From: Chloroflexota bacterium
Lineage (GTDB): Bacteria > Chloroflexota > Anaerolineae > Anaerolineales > UBA4823
Length of the DNA stretch: 15,513 nt
Direction of reading: 5' to 3'
Assembly: GCA_030613705.1 (NCBI GenBank)
Contig: JAUWLJ010000012.1
Coordinates: 1 to 15,513, forward strand
Each line of letters opens with the position of its first letter. Within the stretch, counting starts at the first letter, position 1. The notes below the pieces were generated by a model. That model saw nothing but the letters and a program-made list of their open reading frames with translations, was not told the origin of the DNA and made no database searches. Below, piece after piece: positions 1-6,366 of this stretch. The translations under genes and the position numbers were made by a program.

Positions 1-1
1 C

Positions 2-1627
2 TGGAACGAAGAAGGCAAATCCATAAAAATCACCATAACTCCGCCGTGGTGGGGTACGACCTGGTTCCGGATCGGTATGCTGGTGTTGGTCATTGGTTTG
101 CTGGTTGGAGGCTACCGCCGGCGAGTGGGTACGATGGAAGCCAGAAGACGTGAGCTTGAAACCCAGGTAGTGGAAAGAACACAGCAATTGCAGGAAGCGA
201 AGGAAGACGCCGAAATTGCCAACCAGACCAAGAGCATATTCCTGGCCAATATGAGCCACGAACTGCGCACCCCGCTCAACGCCATCCTGGGCTTTACCCG
301 ACTGATGACCCGCGATGAGGGTCTTAACGCGCAGCAGCAAGAGAGACTGCAAATCATCACCCGCAGCGGCGAACACCTGCTCGACATGGTCGGCGATATC
401 ATCAGCCTTTCCAGGATCGAGGCGGGGCGCGTTGAACTACAAGAGGAACCCTTCGATCTCCGGCAGATGCTGGATGATATTGGACGGATATTCCAGTCAC
501 GAGCGGAAGGCAAAGGTCTGCGCTTCAGCCTTGATTTGGCCGATGACCTGCCCCCCTCTCTGCTGGGGGATGCCGGAAAACTGCGGCAGGTGCTGACTAA
601 CCTGCTGGACAATGCGGTCAAGTATACCCAGGAGGGCGGGGTATCCCTGCGTGACCATTCAGAAAAGATAGCGGAGGACCCGGACAGGATGATGCTGCAA
701 CTGGAAGTGGAAGATAGCGGTATAGGGATCCCGCAAGGTAATCTGGATGATATCTTTGAAACCTTTGTCCGCATTGAACATACCCAACAAATGCAAGCAG
801 GTACGGGGCTTGGTCTTTCGATCTCAAAATCGCTGGTAGAAATGATGGGCGGCGAAATCGCAGTGGAAAGCGAAGTGGGTCAGGGTTCGCTGTTCATGGT
901 CAACATTCCACTTCGATTGACTGATGAGGTAGTGGCATCGCCAGATGAAACGCCGGTACCTGAGATCATCGGGCTGCAGGCTGGGCAGGTGGATTGGCGC
1001 ATCCTGGTCGTGGATGACAACCAGGAAAACCTCTTGATGCTGACCGACCTGCTGGCCCAGGCCGGGTTCACGCTGCAGGAGGCTGAAAACGGTGAAGAGG
1101 CGGTTGCCAAATTCCAGGAATGGCACCCCCATTTCATCTGGATGGATGTGCGCATGCCGGTCATGGATGGGTACGAGGCCACGCGGAAGATCCGCACCCT
1201 GCCGGGGGGGGAGAAGGTCAAGATCGTGGCGGTTACAGCCAGCGTCCTGGATGAACCGCGCAAAGAGATCCTGGCAGCGGGCTGTGATGATGTGGTGCGT
1301 AAGCCCTTCCGAGACCAGGAGATCTTTGACGTCATGTCTATAGAATTGGGTGTTAAATATATCTACCGGGACAGGTCGGAAGCGCCGGCGCAGCCCGAAG
1401 GGATGGAGCTCAGCGCGCAGATGCTGGCGGAACTGCCCCCGGAACTGCTGCAGGAGCTCAGCGAGACGACGCTCGTCGCGGATCGGGAGGCGACTCTAGC
1501 AGTTATCGAACATATTGAAGACCATGCTCCTGAAATGGCAGCAAACCTGCGCACACTCGTGGAAAACTTCCAGATGGGACGCCTTCAGGACCTTTTAGAT
1601 GAAACCGAGACGGATAATGGCAGCTGA
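2..1627 (+). CDS. Hybrid sensor histidine kinase with Y_Y_Y sensor tail, 5'-partial
   Basis: The frame is open from base 2, so the ATG at 77 is an internal Met and the gene begins off the left edge. Residues before it (ITITPPWWGTTWFRIG) match the end of a Y_Y_Y domain, which in known kinases follows a periplasmic Reg_prop propeller. Next comes one membrane helix (77-112) and a short coiled coil. Numbering from Met77, the HisKA phosphoacceptor is H61 (MSHELRTPLN, codon 257-259). The HATPase has an N box near N179, DSGIGIP near 213 and GTGLGLS near 242. A receiver follows with DD at 313-314, phospho-Asp D357 (WMDVRMPVMDG), T387 and K409. The last 75 residues are helical, Hpt-like in position, with no clear phospho-His motif. 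It should sense an external signal and autophosphorylate. Its 3' end overlaps the next gene, implying translational coupling. Confidence 0.93.
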   Translation, partial: WNEEGKSIKITITPPWWGTTWFRIGMLVLVIGLLVGGYRRRVGTMEARRRELETQVVERTQQLQEAKEDAEIANQTKSIFLANMSHELRTPLNAILGFTRLMTRDEGLNAQQQERLQIITRSGEHLLDMVGDIISLSRIEAGRVELQEEPFDLRQMLDDIGRIFQSRAEGKGLRFSLDLADDLPPSLLGDAGKLRQVLTNLLDNAVKYTQEGGVSLRDHSEKIAEDPDRMMLQLEVEDSGIGIPQGNLDDIFETFVRIEHTQQMQAGTGLGLSISKSLVEMMGGEIAVESEVGQGSLFMVNIPLRLTDEVVASPDETPVPEIIGLQAGQVDWRILVVDDNQENLLMLTDLLAQAGFTLQEAENGEEAVAKFQEWHPHFIWMDVRMPVMDGYEATRKIRTLPGGEKVKIVAVTASVLDEPRKEILAAGCDDVVRKPFRDQEIFDVMSIELGVKYIYRDRSEAPAQPEGMELSAQMLAELPPELLQELSETTLVADREATLAVIEHIEDHAPEMAANLRTLVENFQMGRLQDLLDETETDNGS

Positions 1628-1973
1628 ACAAGATCGTTTAACCAAGGCCGCGGATATCCTGGTGGTGGAAGATAGTATCGCCAGCCTGCGGATGCTGACC
1701 GAAATCCTGGCCAAAGAGGGCTACAAGATCCGCCCAATCGAACAACCACAATCAGCCCTGAAAGCTGCCTTCGCGAAACCCCCGAGCCTAATTTTACTGG
1801 ATGTCAAGATGCCCAAAATGAGCGGCTTCGAAGTCTGCCGGCGATTAAAACAGGACGAGCGCACCCGTGACGTTCCCGTCATTTTTGTGAGCGCGTTGGA
1901 TGAGCTGCAGGATCGCATTCAAGGATTCGAGGTGGGGGGGTGGATTTCATCTCCAAGCCGGTCCAGGAATTAG
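1599..1973 (+). CDS. Receiver domain fragment (N-terminal part of the broken kinase)
   Basis: This piece holds most of a response-regulator receiver. The acidic pocket is VVEDS, the phospho-Asp lies in LILLDVKMPKMSGFEVC, and the Ser of FVSALDE takes the Thr/Ser position. The last strand and its Lys are missing because the frame is lost after the G run; the final residues (WISSPSRSRN) are out-of-frame filler. The ATG at 1599 gives MKPRRIM and the in-frame ATG at 1617 gives MAAEQD. The latter leaves an 11-base overlap with the upstream kinase (1617-1627). Neither has a strong Shine-Dalgarno sequence, which fits translational coupling. In related proteins such an N-terminal receiver accepts phosphate from a partner hybrid kinase, here plausibly the gene upstream. 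Confidence 0.7.
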   Translation: MKPRRIMAAEQDRLTKAADILVVEDSIASLRMLTEILAKEGYKIRPIEQPQSALKAAFAKPPSLILLDVKMPKMSGFEVCRRLKQDERTRDVPVIFVSALDELQDRIQGFEVGGWISSPSRSRN

Positions 1974-3136
1974 AAGTCCTGGCGCGCGTGAAAACCCACC
2001 TGCAGCTGCGCAACACACAATTGCATCTGGAGCAGCTCGTTGCTGAGAGGACGGCTGAGCTGGTTCAGGTCAATGAAGCCTTACGCAGAGATATCACCGA
2101 GCGTAAGCTGGTGGAAGATGCATTGCAGGAGAGTGAAGAAAAATTTAGAACCCTTATTAAGAATACCGAACAAATTATTTATATGATCGCTAAAGACGGG
2201 ACAGTTCTTCTTTCCGAAGGAAAAGGTCTTTCCAAATTAGGCTTGAAACCGGGAGAGGTTGTCGGAAAGTCTGTTTTTGAGCTGTATGAGGATTATCCGC
2301 ATATATTGGACTCAATGAGAAATGCTTTTAATGGTGAAACAACAACCATAGAGACAAATCTTGACGGTAATCATTTTAAAAATTGGTTTACACCTCATAA
2401 AGATCATGAAGGTGAAGTAATTGGATTAATGGGTTTATCAGTAAACATTACTGAGCAAAAGCAGGCTGAGCAGGAACTGCGCGAGAGCGAAGAACGCTTC
2501 CGGGCCACCTTTGAGCAAGCTGCGGTCGGCATCGACCACGAGGCGCCTGGCGGGCGCTTCCTGCGCATCAACCAGAAATTCTGCGACATCGTGGGCTACT
2601 CACGAGAGGAGATACTAGTGCGTACTTTCCAGGATATCACCCATCCGGATGATCTGGATATTGATCATGAGAATGCCAAGAGGATGCTGGATGGGCAGTT
2701 GGAGAGTTACTCGATAGAGAAGCGTTACCTCCACAAGAACGGTGAGATTGTGTGGGTCAATATTACGGTCTCAATGGTGCGGGAGGACACGGGGGCCCCC
2801 AGTTACTTTATCTCCATCGTCGAAGACATCACAGAGCGCAAGCAGGCGGCGGAGGCGCTTCAGAAGAGCGAGAAGAGGTTCAAAGATGTCGTAGATAACG
2901 CTTCGGAGTGGATATGGGAGGTCGATAGCAGCGGGAAGTATACTTACGTGAGCCCGGTTGTTGAGAGTATCTTAGGATATAAACCTGAGGAAATACTTCA
3001 AAAACATTTCTACGACTTATTCTGCCCCGACGACAAAGAAGAACTGAAGCGGGCAGCTTTTGAAGCGTTTGCCAGCAAGGAGAGGTTCCGAGAGTTTATA
3101 AACCGGAACGTGCATAAAAATGGCAAGGTAGTTTAG
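1940..3136 (+). CDS. Coiled coil plus PAS1, PAS2 and part of PAS3 (middle part of the broken kinase)
   Basis: The frame opens with the displaced receiver end (VDFISKPVQELEVLARVKTH). A coiled coil follows (LEQLVAERTAELVQVNEALRRDITERK). PAS1 spans about 2130-2460, PAS2 about 2485-2840 and PAS3 begins near 2860; the first two end in ITEQKQAE and DITERKQAAE, and PAS3 ends in the next segment. PAS2 has the LRINQKFCDIVGYSREE pattern. The GTG at 1940 is not a credible start because it lies inside the receiver fold and lacks a ribosome site. PAS1 is visibly more AT-rich than its neighbours (AAA, ATT and TTT runs), as if swapped in from another gene. No heme or flavin ligand can be assigned, so the sensed signals are unknown. 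It ends at the TAG inside PAS3. Confidence 0.72.
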   Translation: MDFISKPVQELEVLARVKTHLQLRNTQLHLEQLVAERTAELVQVNEALRRDITERKLVEDALQESEEKFRTLIKNTEQIIYMIAKDGTVLLSEGKGLSKLGLKPGEVVGKSVFELYEDYPHILDSMRNAFNGETTTIETNLDGNHFKNWFTPHKDHEGEVIGLMGLSVNITEQKQAEQELRESEERFRATFEQAAVGIDHEAPGGRFLRINQKFCDIVGYSREEILVRTFQDITHPDDLDIDHENAKRMLDGQLESYSIEKRYLHKNGEIVWVNITVSMVREDTGAPSYFISIVEDITERKQAAEALQKSEKRFKDVVDNASEWIWEVDSSGKYTYVSPVVESILGYKPEEILQKHFYDLFCPDDKEELKRAAFEAFASKERFREFINRNVHKNGKVV

Positions 3137-3151
3137 CTATCAACAAGTGGG

Positions 3152-4291
3152 TTGCCGATTATTGATGAAAGGGGAGATGTTGTCGGATATCGAGGGGCAG
3201 ATACAGACATCACCGAGCGCAAACGGGCGGAGGAGATGCTGAAAGCAGATTTGGCGTTTCACCGCGAAGACTTATCTGTCTTAGTCCAGCGACAGTCTCT
3301 CGCTGTGAAGATTTCATCTTTTGGGATTTGGGACTGGGATCCCAAAGAGAATTCGATGACCTGGGACAACAAGTTGTTCGAAATCTACGGGATCGAGAAA
3401 AAGAGTCCGATGCCCTATGAAGACTGGGTACACTTGATCCATCCCGACGACCTGCCAACCGTCGAGACCCTTATGCGGACAGTCATCGAGACCAGGTCCG
3501 AGGCCTTCCTCGACTACCGCATCGTCCGACCGGACGGCGAGCTGCGCCATATTAACGCGGCGGGGACCGTGGTTCTCAACGATGCGGGCGAGGTGGTGAA
3601 GGTTATAGGGATCAACCAGGACATCACTGAACGCAAGCTGCTTGAAGCTCAGCTTCAGCAAGCAGCGACAACCGCCGAACGGGAACGGTTGGCGCGTGAG
3701 CTGCACGATGCCGTTACCCAAACACTCTTTTCTGCCAGCGTTATAGCCGAAGCAACACCGAAAATTTGGGATGAAGATGAGGCAATGGGCCGGCGATATT
3801 TAGAACAGCTGCCAATCATGCTGCGAGGCGCCCTGGCTGAGATGCGCATGCTGCTGCTGGAACTGCGACCGAGCGCGATTGGAGAGCAAACACTGGGCCA
3901 GTTACTCGAATCCCTGGTAGATTCAACACGCTCATATTCCCGGGCAGAAGTTACTTTAAAGGTAGAAGGTGATCGAAACTTTCCGAATGATATAACTATG
4001 GGCTTTCTGCGCATCGTTCAAGAAGGTCTGAACAATGTTATTAAACACGCCGAAGCCAGCCTAGTTGAAATTTGGCTTAGTTCTGATCCAGAAGGTACCG
4101 AGATCCATATCACCGACGATGGACACGGTTTTGATCCCGAGTCGATTCCAGCTGGAAGCATGGGGATCAACATTATGCGAGATCGAGCCAGGAATATGGG
4201 TGCTGTGATTAAAATTGACAGCCAACCTGGAACAGGCTCCCGTGTTCTGATTGCCTGGCAATATCCGGATACACCTGAAAGTAAGAAGTGA
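3152..4291 (+). CDS. End of PAS3, PAS4 and NarX-type HisKA_3/HATPase kinase core (C-terminal part of the broken kinase)
   Basis: Reading resumes in the same frame after the TAG and completes PAS3 (GYRGADTDITERKRAEEM). PAS4 follows (ISSFGIWDWDP to GINQDITERK, about 3300-3630). The kinase core is HisKA_3: ERERLARELHDAVTQTLF, with the phosphoacceptor His at codon 3704-3706. The HATPase has the N-box motif NNVIKHA, the DDGHGFD motif and MGINIMRDRA. This type usually pairs with NarL/FixJ regulators, and such a regulator follows at once. TTG 3152 is a possible but unconvincing start. ATG 3236 has GGAGG only 2 bases upstream. If the TAG is real, translation of the kinase core would need such a re-start. 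The stop TGA (4289-4291) overlaps the next ATG. Confidence 0.82.
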   Translation: MPIIDERGDVVGYRGADTDITERKRAEEMLKADLAFHREDLSVLVQRQSLAVKISSFGIWDWDPKENSMTWDNKLFEIYGIEKKSPMPYEDWVHLIHPDDLPTVETLMRTVIETRSEAFLDYRIVRPDGELRHINAAGTVVLNDAGEVVKVIGINQDITERKLLEAQLQQAATTAERERLARELHDAVTQTLFSASVIAEATPKIWDEDEAMGRRYLEQLPIMLRGALAEMRMLLLELRPSAIGEQTLGQLLESLVDSTRSYSRAEVTLKVEGDRNFPNDITMGFLRIVQEGLNNVIKHAEASLVEIWLSSDPEGTEIHITDDGHGFDPESIPAGSMGINIMRDRARNMGAVIKIDSQPGTGSRVLIAWQYPDTPESKK

Positions 4292-4938
4292 TGCTTATGA
4301 GTGAGACTGAGACTATCAAAGTAATGATCGTCGACGACCATCCGCTCGTCCGCGATGGACTAAAGGCGGGTTTGCTTATCAACAGCGATATGGAATTGGT
4401 CGGTGAGGCGGGAAGCGGGAAGGAAATCCTGGCGCTCTGTCAGGAATCCTTACCGGATGTGATTCTGATGGATATGGTTATGCCAGGCATGGATGGTATC
4501 GAGACCACACGCGCAGTCTTGCGGGAATACCCTGAAGTGAAGATTATCGTTCTAACCAGTTTTCCAGAAGAAGACCTGGTCCGACGGGCATTGGAAGCGG
4601 GTGCAACAGGGTATTTGTTAAAGAATGTAACCATTGCCACGCTGACCAATTCTATTCGATCAGCCTATGAGGGACAGTCTACTTTCAGCCCGGAAGCAAC
4701 CAAGGTTCTGGTCCAGGCGAAGACCAAATCACCAGGATTATGGGATGACCTGAGCGAGCGTGAGTGTGAAGTATTGGCTTTAGTTGTCGACGGCTTGAGC
4801 AATGAAGAGATCGCCGATAAGCTGGTTATCAGCCCGTTCACCGTAAAGAACCATGTCAGCGCCTGCATTTCAAAGCTGGGTGCCGCTAACCGCACCCAGG
4901 CGGCGACAATTGCAGTGGAGCACCGCTTGATCGCTTGA
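4291..4938 (+). CDS. NarL/FixJ-family (LuxR-type HTH) response regulator
   Basis: The protein has 215 residues, the normal length for this family. The receiver comes first: VMIVDDHPLVRDG gives the acidic pocket, DVILMDMVMPGMDG the phospho-Asp (about residue 61), then VLTSF and LLKN for the conserved Thr and Lys. The C-terminal GerE/LuxR helix-turn-helix reads LSERECEVLALVVDGLSNEEIA, then VKNHVSACISKLG. ATG 4291 shares its A with the TGA of the kinase (TGATG), so the two genes are translationally coupled. GTG 4288 and ATG 4297 are alternatives. The kinase encoded next door is of the type that phosphorylates NarL regulators, so this is the likely DNA-binding output of the operon. The target genes are unknown; AT-rich dyads downstream are candidates. 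Confidence 0.95.
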   Translation: MLMSETETIKVMIVDDHPLVRDGLKAGLLINSDMELVGEAGSGKEILALCQESLPDVILMDMVMPGMDGIETTRAVLREYPEVKIIVLTSFPEEDLVRRALEAGATGYLLKNVTIATLTNSIRSAYEGQSTFSPEATKVLVQAKTKSPGLWDDLSERECEVLALVVDGLSNEEIADKLVISPFTVKNHVSACISKLGAANRTQAATIAVEHRLIA

Positions 4939-4978
4939 AGGTAACCCAATCATCAATCGGACAAACAGCGCCGATCAC

Positions 4979-5019
4979 GCCATCCTGGATTAGCAGGTGA
5001 TCCAGGATGGCTTTTTTTT
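4979..5019 (+). terminator. Rho-independent terminator of the signalling operon
   Basis: A perfect 12-bp stem (GCCATCCTGGAT at 4979-4990 pairing with ATCCAGGATGGC at 5000-5011) encloses a 9-base loop and is followed by eight Ts (5012-5019). It lies 40 bases after the response-regulator stop and closes the operon on the + strand. Confidence 0.95.
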
Positions 5020-5022
5020 AAC

Positions 5023-5039
5023 ATAATCCACTGGATTAT
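5023..5039. promoter_or_regulatory. 17-bp perfect dyad, possible operator
   Basis: ATAATCC and GGATTAT flank ACT exactly, just past the operon terminator and about 220 bases before the next gene. There is no T run, so it is not a second terminator. It could be a protein-binding site for the stand-alone receiver gene downstream, but no known consensus is recognised. Confidence 0.35.
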
Positions 5040-5074
5040 CCATCGCATGGGGGAGAATAGTGCTTTCGGACTAT

Positions 5075-5140
5075 TTGAAAATGGTCTATTGAGTCGATGT
5101 GTTTCCGTAATTTTTACTATATATTGATAATAGTATATTC
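5075..5140 (+). promoter_or_regulatory. AT-rich putative promoter region before the stand-alone receiver
   Basis: This stretch is clearly AT-rich and follows a terminator, so a promoter for the gene at 5260 should lie near it. One weak pairing is TTTCCG (5102-5107) and GATAAT (5125-5130) at 17-base spacing. A TACTAT/ATAGTA inverted repeat (5115-5120, 5130-5135) overlaps it. The -35 match is poor, so the exact boxes are uncertain. The rest of 5040-5259 shows no ORF. Confidence 0.3.
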
Positions 5141-5259
5141 TGACAAGCAGATGAGAAGCGCTTATCAATTCAAGGAATGCGAAGGTTTCTGCTGACCACC
5201 TTCAATCAGGACCTCTAATCACAGCACTCATTTTAAAAATTGAAGGTAACAATCATAGG

Positions 5260-5619
5260 ATGAAAATTTTTCTTGCCGAGGCAGATAAGAAGCTGCGCGT
5301 GGGATTGCAATTTCTTATCAACCAGGAGCCTGGTTTTCAAGTCATCGGTATTGCGGTAAACGGGAACGGATTACCCAGCCAGCTGCAGGCATCTCAGCCA
5401 GATGTACTGCTGTTGGATTGGCGGTTGCCAGGAGTGCCAATCAATGAATTGGTCGCCGATATACGGGCGCTTGAGATGCCATTGAAAATCGTTGCCGTCT
5501 CAATCCGACCGGAAGATGAGAGCGAAGCGAGGGCTGCAAATGTTGACGTTTTTGTAACCAAAGCTAACTCTCCTGACAAACTTTTGGCTGAATTGAAAAC
5601 AATGAGTAGAAACAACTGA
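5260..5619 (+). CDS. Stand-alone receiver-domain (CheY-like) protein
   Basis: The 119 residues form one receiver domain and nothing else. The acidic pocket is EAD (residues 7-9), the phospho-Asp is D53 (VLLLDWRLPG), S81 takes the Thr/Ser position and K101 the conserved Lys (FVTKANSPDKL). No output domain follows, so it would act by binding a partner or as a phosphate sink. It has its own AT-rich upstream region and comes after the operon terminator, so it is probably transcribed separately from the kinases. AAGGT lies about 16 bases before the ATG, so the ribosome site is weak. LDWRLPG is a pattern I associate with single-domain regulators of Chloroflexota. The partner kinase cannot be named from sequence. 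Confidence 0.88.
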   Translation: MKIFLAEADKKLRVGLQFLINQEPGFQVIGIAVNGNGLPSQLQASQPDVLLLDWRLPGVPINELVADIRALEMPLKIVAVSIRPEDESEARAANVDVFVTKANSPDKLLAELKTMSRNN

Positions 5620-5634
5620 TGGAGAAGCAGTTTT

Positions 5635-5734
5635 AAAAAGGAGGTGAATGAATACGAGGAAATGACATTTTTCTAAAAAGCGATTGTTTATACAGTTTAT
5701 TAAATAAGTATCGATACAAAGATGGAGGCAAAAA
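5635..5734 (+). other. Gene-poor stretch with an orphan Shine-Dalgarno sequence and a palindrome
   Basis: The stretch 5620-5931 has no confident gene. AAAAAGGAGGTGA (5635-5647) is an almost ideal ribosome site, but only a 5-codon reading (MNTRK, 5648-5665) follows it. A perfect 10-bp palindrome, GTATCGATAC, lies at 5708-5717 in an AT-rich context. The rest of the stretch (5735-5931) is described in the next two entries. This looks like the 5' remnant of a lost gene or a leader. Confidence 0.4.
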
Positions 5735-5911
5735 ATGGCAGTTAAAGAATATTTACCCGGAACAAAATTTCCAGGCAAATCAAGCTTGAGCTTGAGTAAT
5801 TGTGATCAAAGCTTGAGAAGAGAAGTTCCAGGCTCAGAAGGCAAAGATACTCGGAACATAAGGGCCCTGAAAACAATCAGTGGGTTGGCTCATAATCCTA
5901 TACCGAGTTAA
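5735..5911 (+). pseudogene. 58-codon ORF, probable chimera of a sulfatase-like start and decayed SHOCT sequence
   Basis: An ATG with GGAGG five bases upstream opens a 58-residue reading frame ending in TAA at 5909-5911. The first 15 residues (MAVKEYLPGTKFPGK) resemble, from memory, the N-terminus of a class of bacterial arylsulfatases (KEYxPGTxFPGxIGRT), but the match stops there. From about 5780 the DNA aligns in a different frame with the SHOCT tail at 6601-6696. The peptide is therefore likely junk read through eroded DNA. The sulfatase resemblance is inference; a genuine small protein cannot be excluded because the ribosome site is good. Confidence 0.4.
5814..5911 (+). repeat. Degenerate second copy of the SHOCT gene end
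   Basis: Codons from 5826 read FQAQKAKILGT and TAA at 5859-5861, the same peptide as at 6661-6696. The 36 bases differ at 5 positions, all silent third bases including the stop. Similarity continues past the stop: GCCC, then ACAATC and GTGGGTT, then GTTAA, against the sequence after 6696. Upstream the copy is interrupted by TGA at 5814. The pattern shows duplication followed by loss of the front part. Confidence 0.75.
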
Positions 5912-5931
5912 AAATGAAAGGATGAAATGTA

Positions 5932-6366
5932 ATGTATGGACCATTAGAGTATGTGCTATTTCAATTCGACGATGACCGTTTCCTCGAGGAACTCCTGCCA
6001 GCGCTTATCGCACTCAATGATCTGGGCTGTATCCGGTTTGTTGATCTGGTTTTCATTACCAAAGATGAATCTGGAAATTTGACGATAGTTGAGATTGACG
6101 AACTAACGGACGAAGATGCAGCTGCATTCGACCCGTTATTGAATGATTATTTCGGGACCCTTACGGAAGAGGATGTGATTATGGCCGCTGAAAACCTGCC
6201 AGAAAACACATCTGCAGCAGTAGTTTTGTTTGAACATTATTGGGCAATCAGACTACAACAAGCGGTGCAACATGCCGGCGGTTTTATGCTGGACAGCGCC
6301 TATATAAATCCAAAAACTCAGTCAGAAGTGATTGGAGAAATTATGGAGGTTAACGATGTTGCATAG
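5932..6366 (+). CDS. DUF6325 family protein
   Basis: The 144-residue acidic protein opens with MYGPLEYVLFQFDDDRF. It continues with LPALIALNDLGCIRFVDLVFITKDESGNL, EIDELTDEDAAAFDPLL and AAVVLFEHYWAIRLQQAVQHAGG. I recognise these as the layout of the DUF6325 family, whose biochemical role is unknown. No signal peptide or membrane segment is evident, so it is probably cytosolic. AAAGGA lies 9 bases before the ATG. The gene overlaps the SHOCT gene by 11 bases (6356-6366). Members of this family often sit beside a small SHOCT-domain gene, which supports both assignments. Codon use is mixed and more AT-rich than the sulfatase block. The family name is from memory of its conserved pattern; the function is unassigned. 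Confidence 0.8.
   Translation: MYGPLEYVLFQFDDDRFLEELLPALIALNDLGCIRFVDLVFITKDESGNLTIVEIDELTDEDAAAFDPLLNDYFGTLTEEDVIMAAENLPENTSAAVVLFEHYWAIRLQQAVQHAGGFMLDSAYINPKTQSEVIGEIMEVNDVA

Larger units (their letters stand above)
1599..4291 (+). pseudogene. Receiver-PAS(x4)-HisKA_3 sensor kinase, interrupted by one frameshift and one amber stop
   Basis: Three consecutive open segments form one gene. Segment 1 ends when a receiver motif reads GFEVGG and then leaves frame after seven Gs (1934-1940). Adding one G gives GFEVGGVDFISKP, the usual end of a receiver with its conserved Lys. Segments 2 and 3 share a frame and are parted only by TAG at 3134-3136, in the PAS context HKNGKVV-stop-LSTSGLP. Family members usually have Trp or a similar residue there, so TGG to TAG explains it. 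Repaired, the protein would be about 900 residues: receiver, coiled coil, four PAS domains each ending in a DITERK-like motif, then a NarX-type kinase core. The start is ATG 1617 or ATG 1599, both inside the upstream gene. It could be sequencing error, a real pseudogene, or separate truncated proteins. Confidence 0.8.

Noticed and set aside
77..79. ATG 77 as the start of the hybrid kinase
   Set aside because: The frame is open to the window edge and the residues before it match a Y_Y_Y domain end.
3134..3136. TAG as a pyrrolysine codon
   Set aside because: No pyl genes are visible and a sensor kinase is not a known pyrrolysine protein. A single base change is simpler.
5648..5665. MNTRK five-codon ORF after a perfect ribosome site
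   Set aside because: The spacing is only about three bases and the peptide is too short to call a gene; kept only as an orphan ribosome site.
6332..6355. TTG 6332 as start of the SHOCT gene
   Set aside because: GGAGG at 6345-6349 is correctly spaced for ATG 6356, and the residues between look non-coding in that frame.
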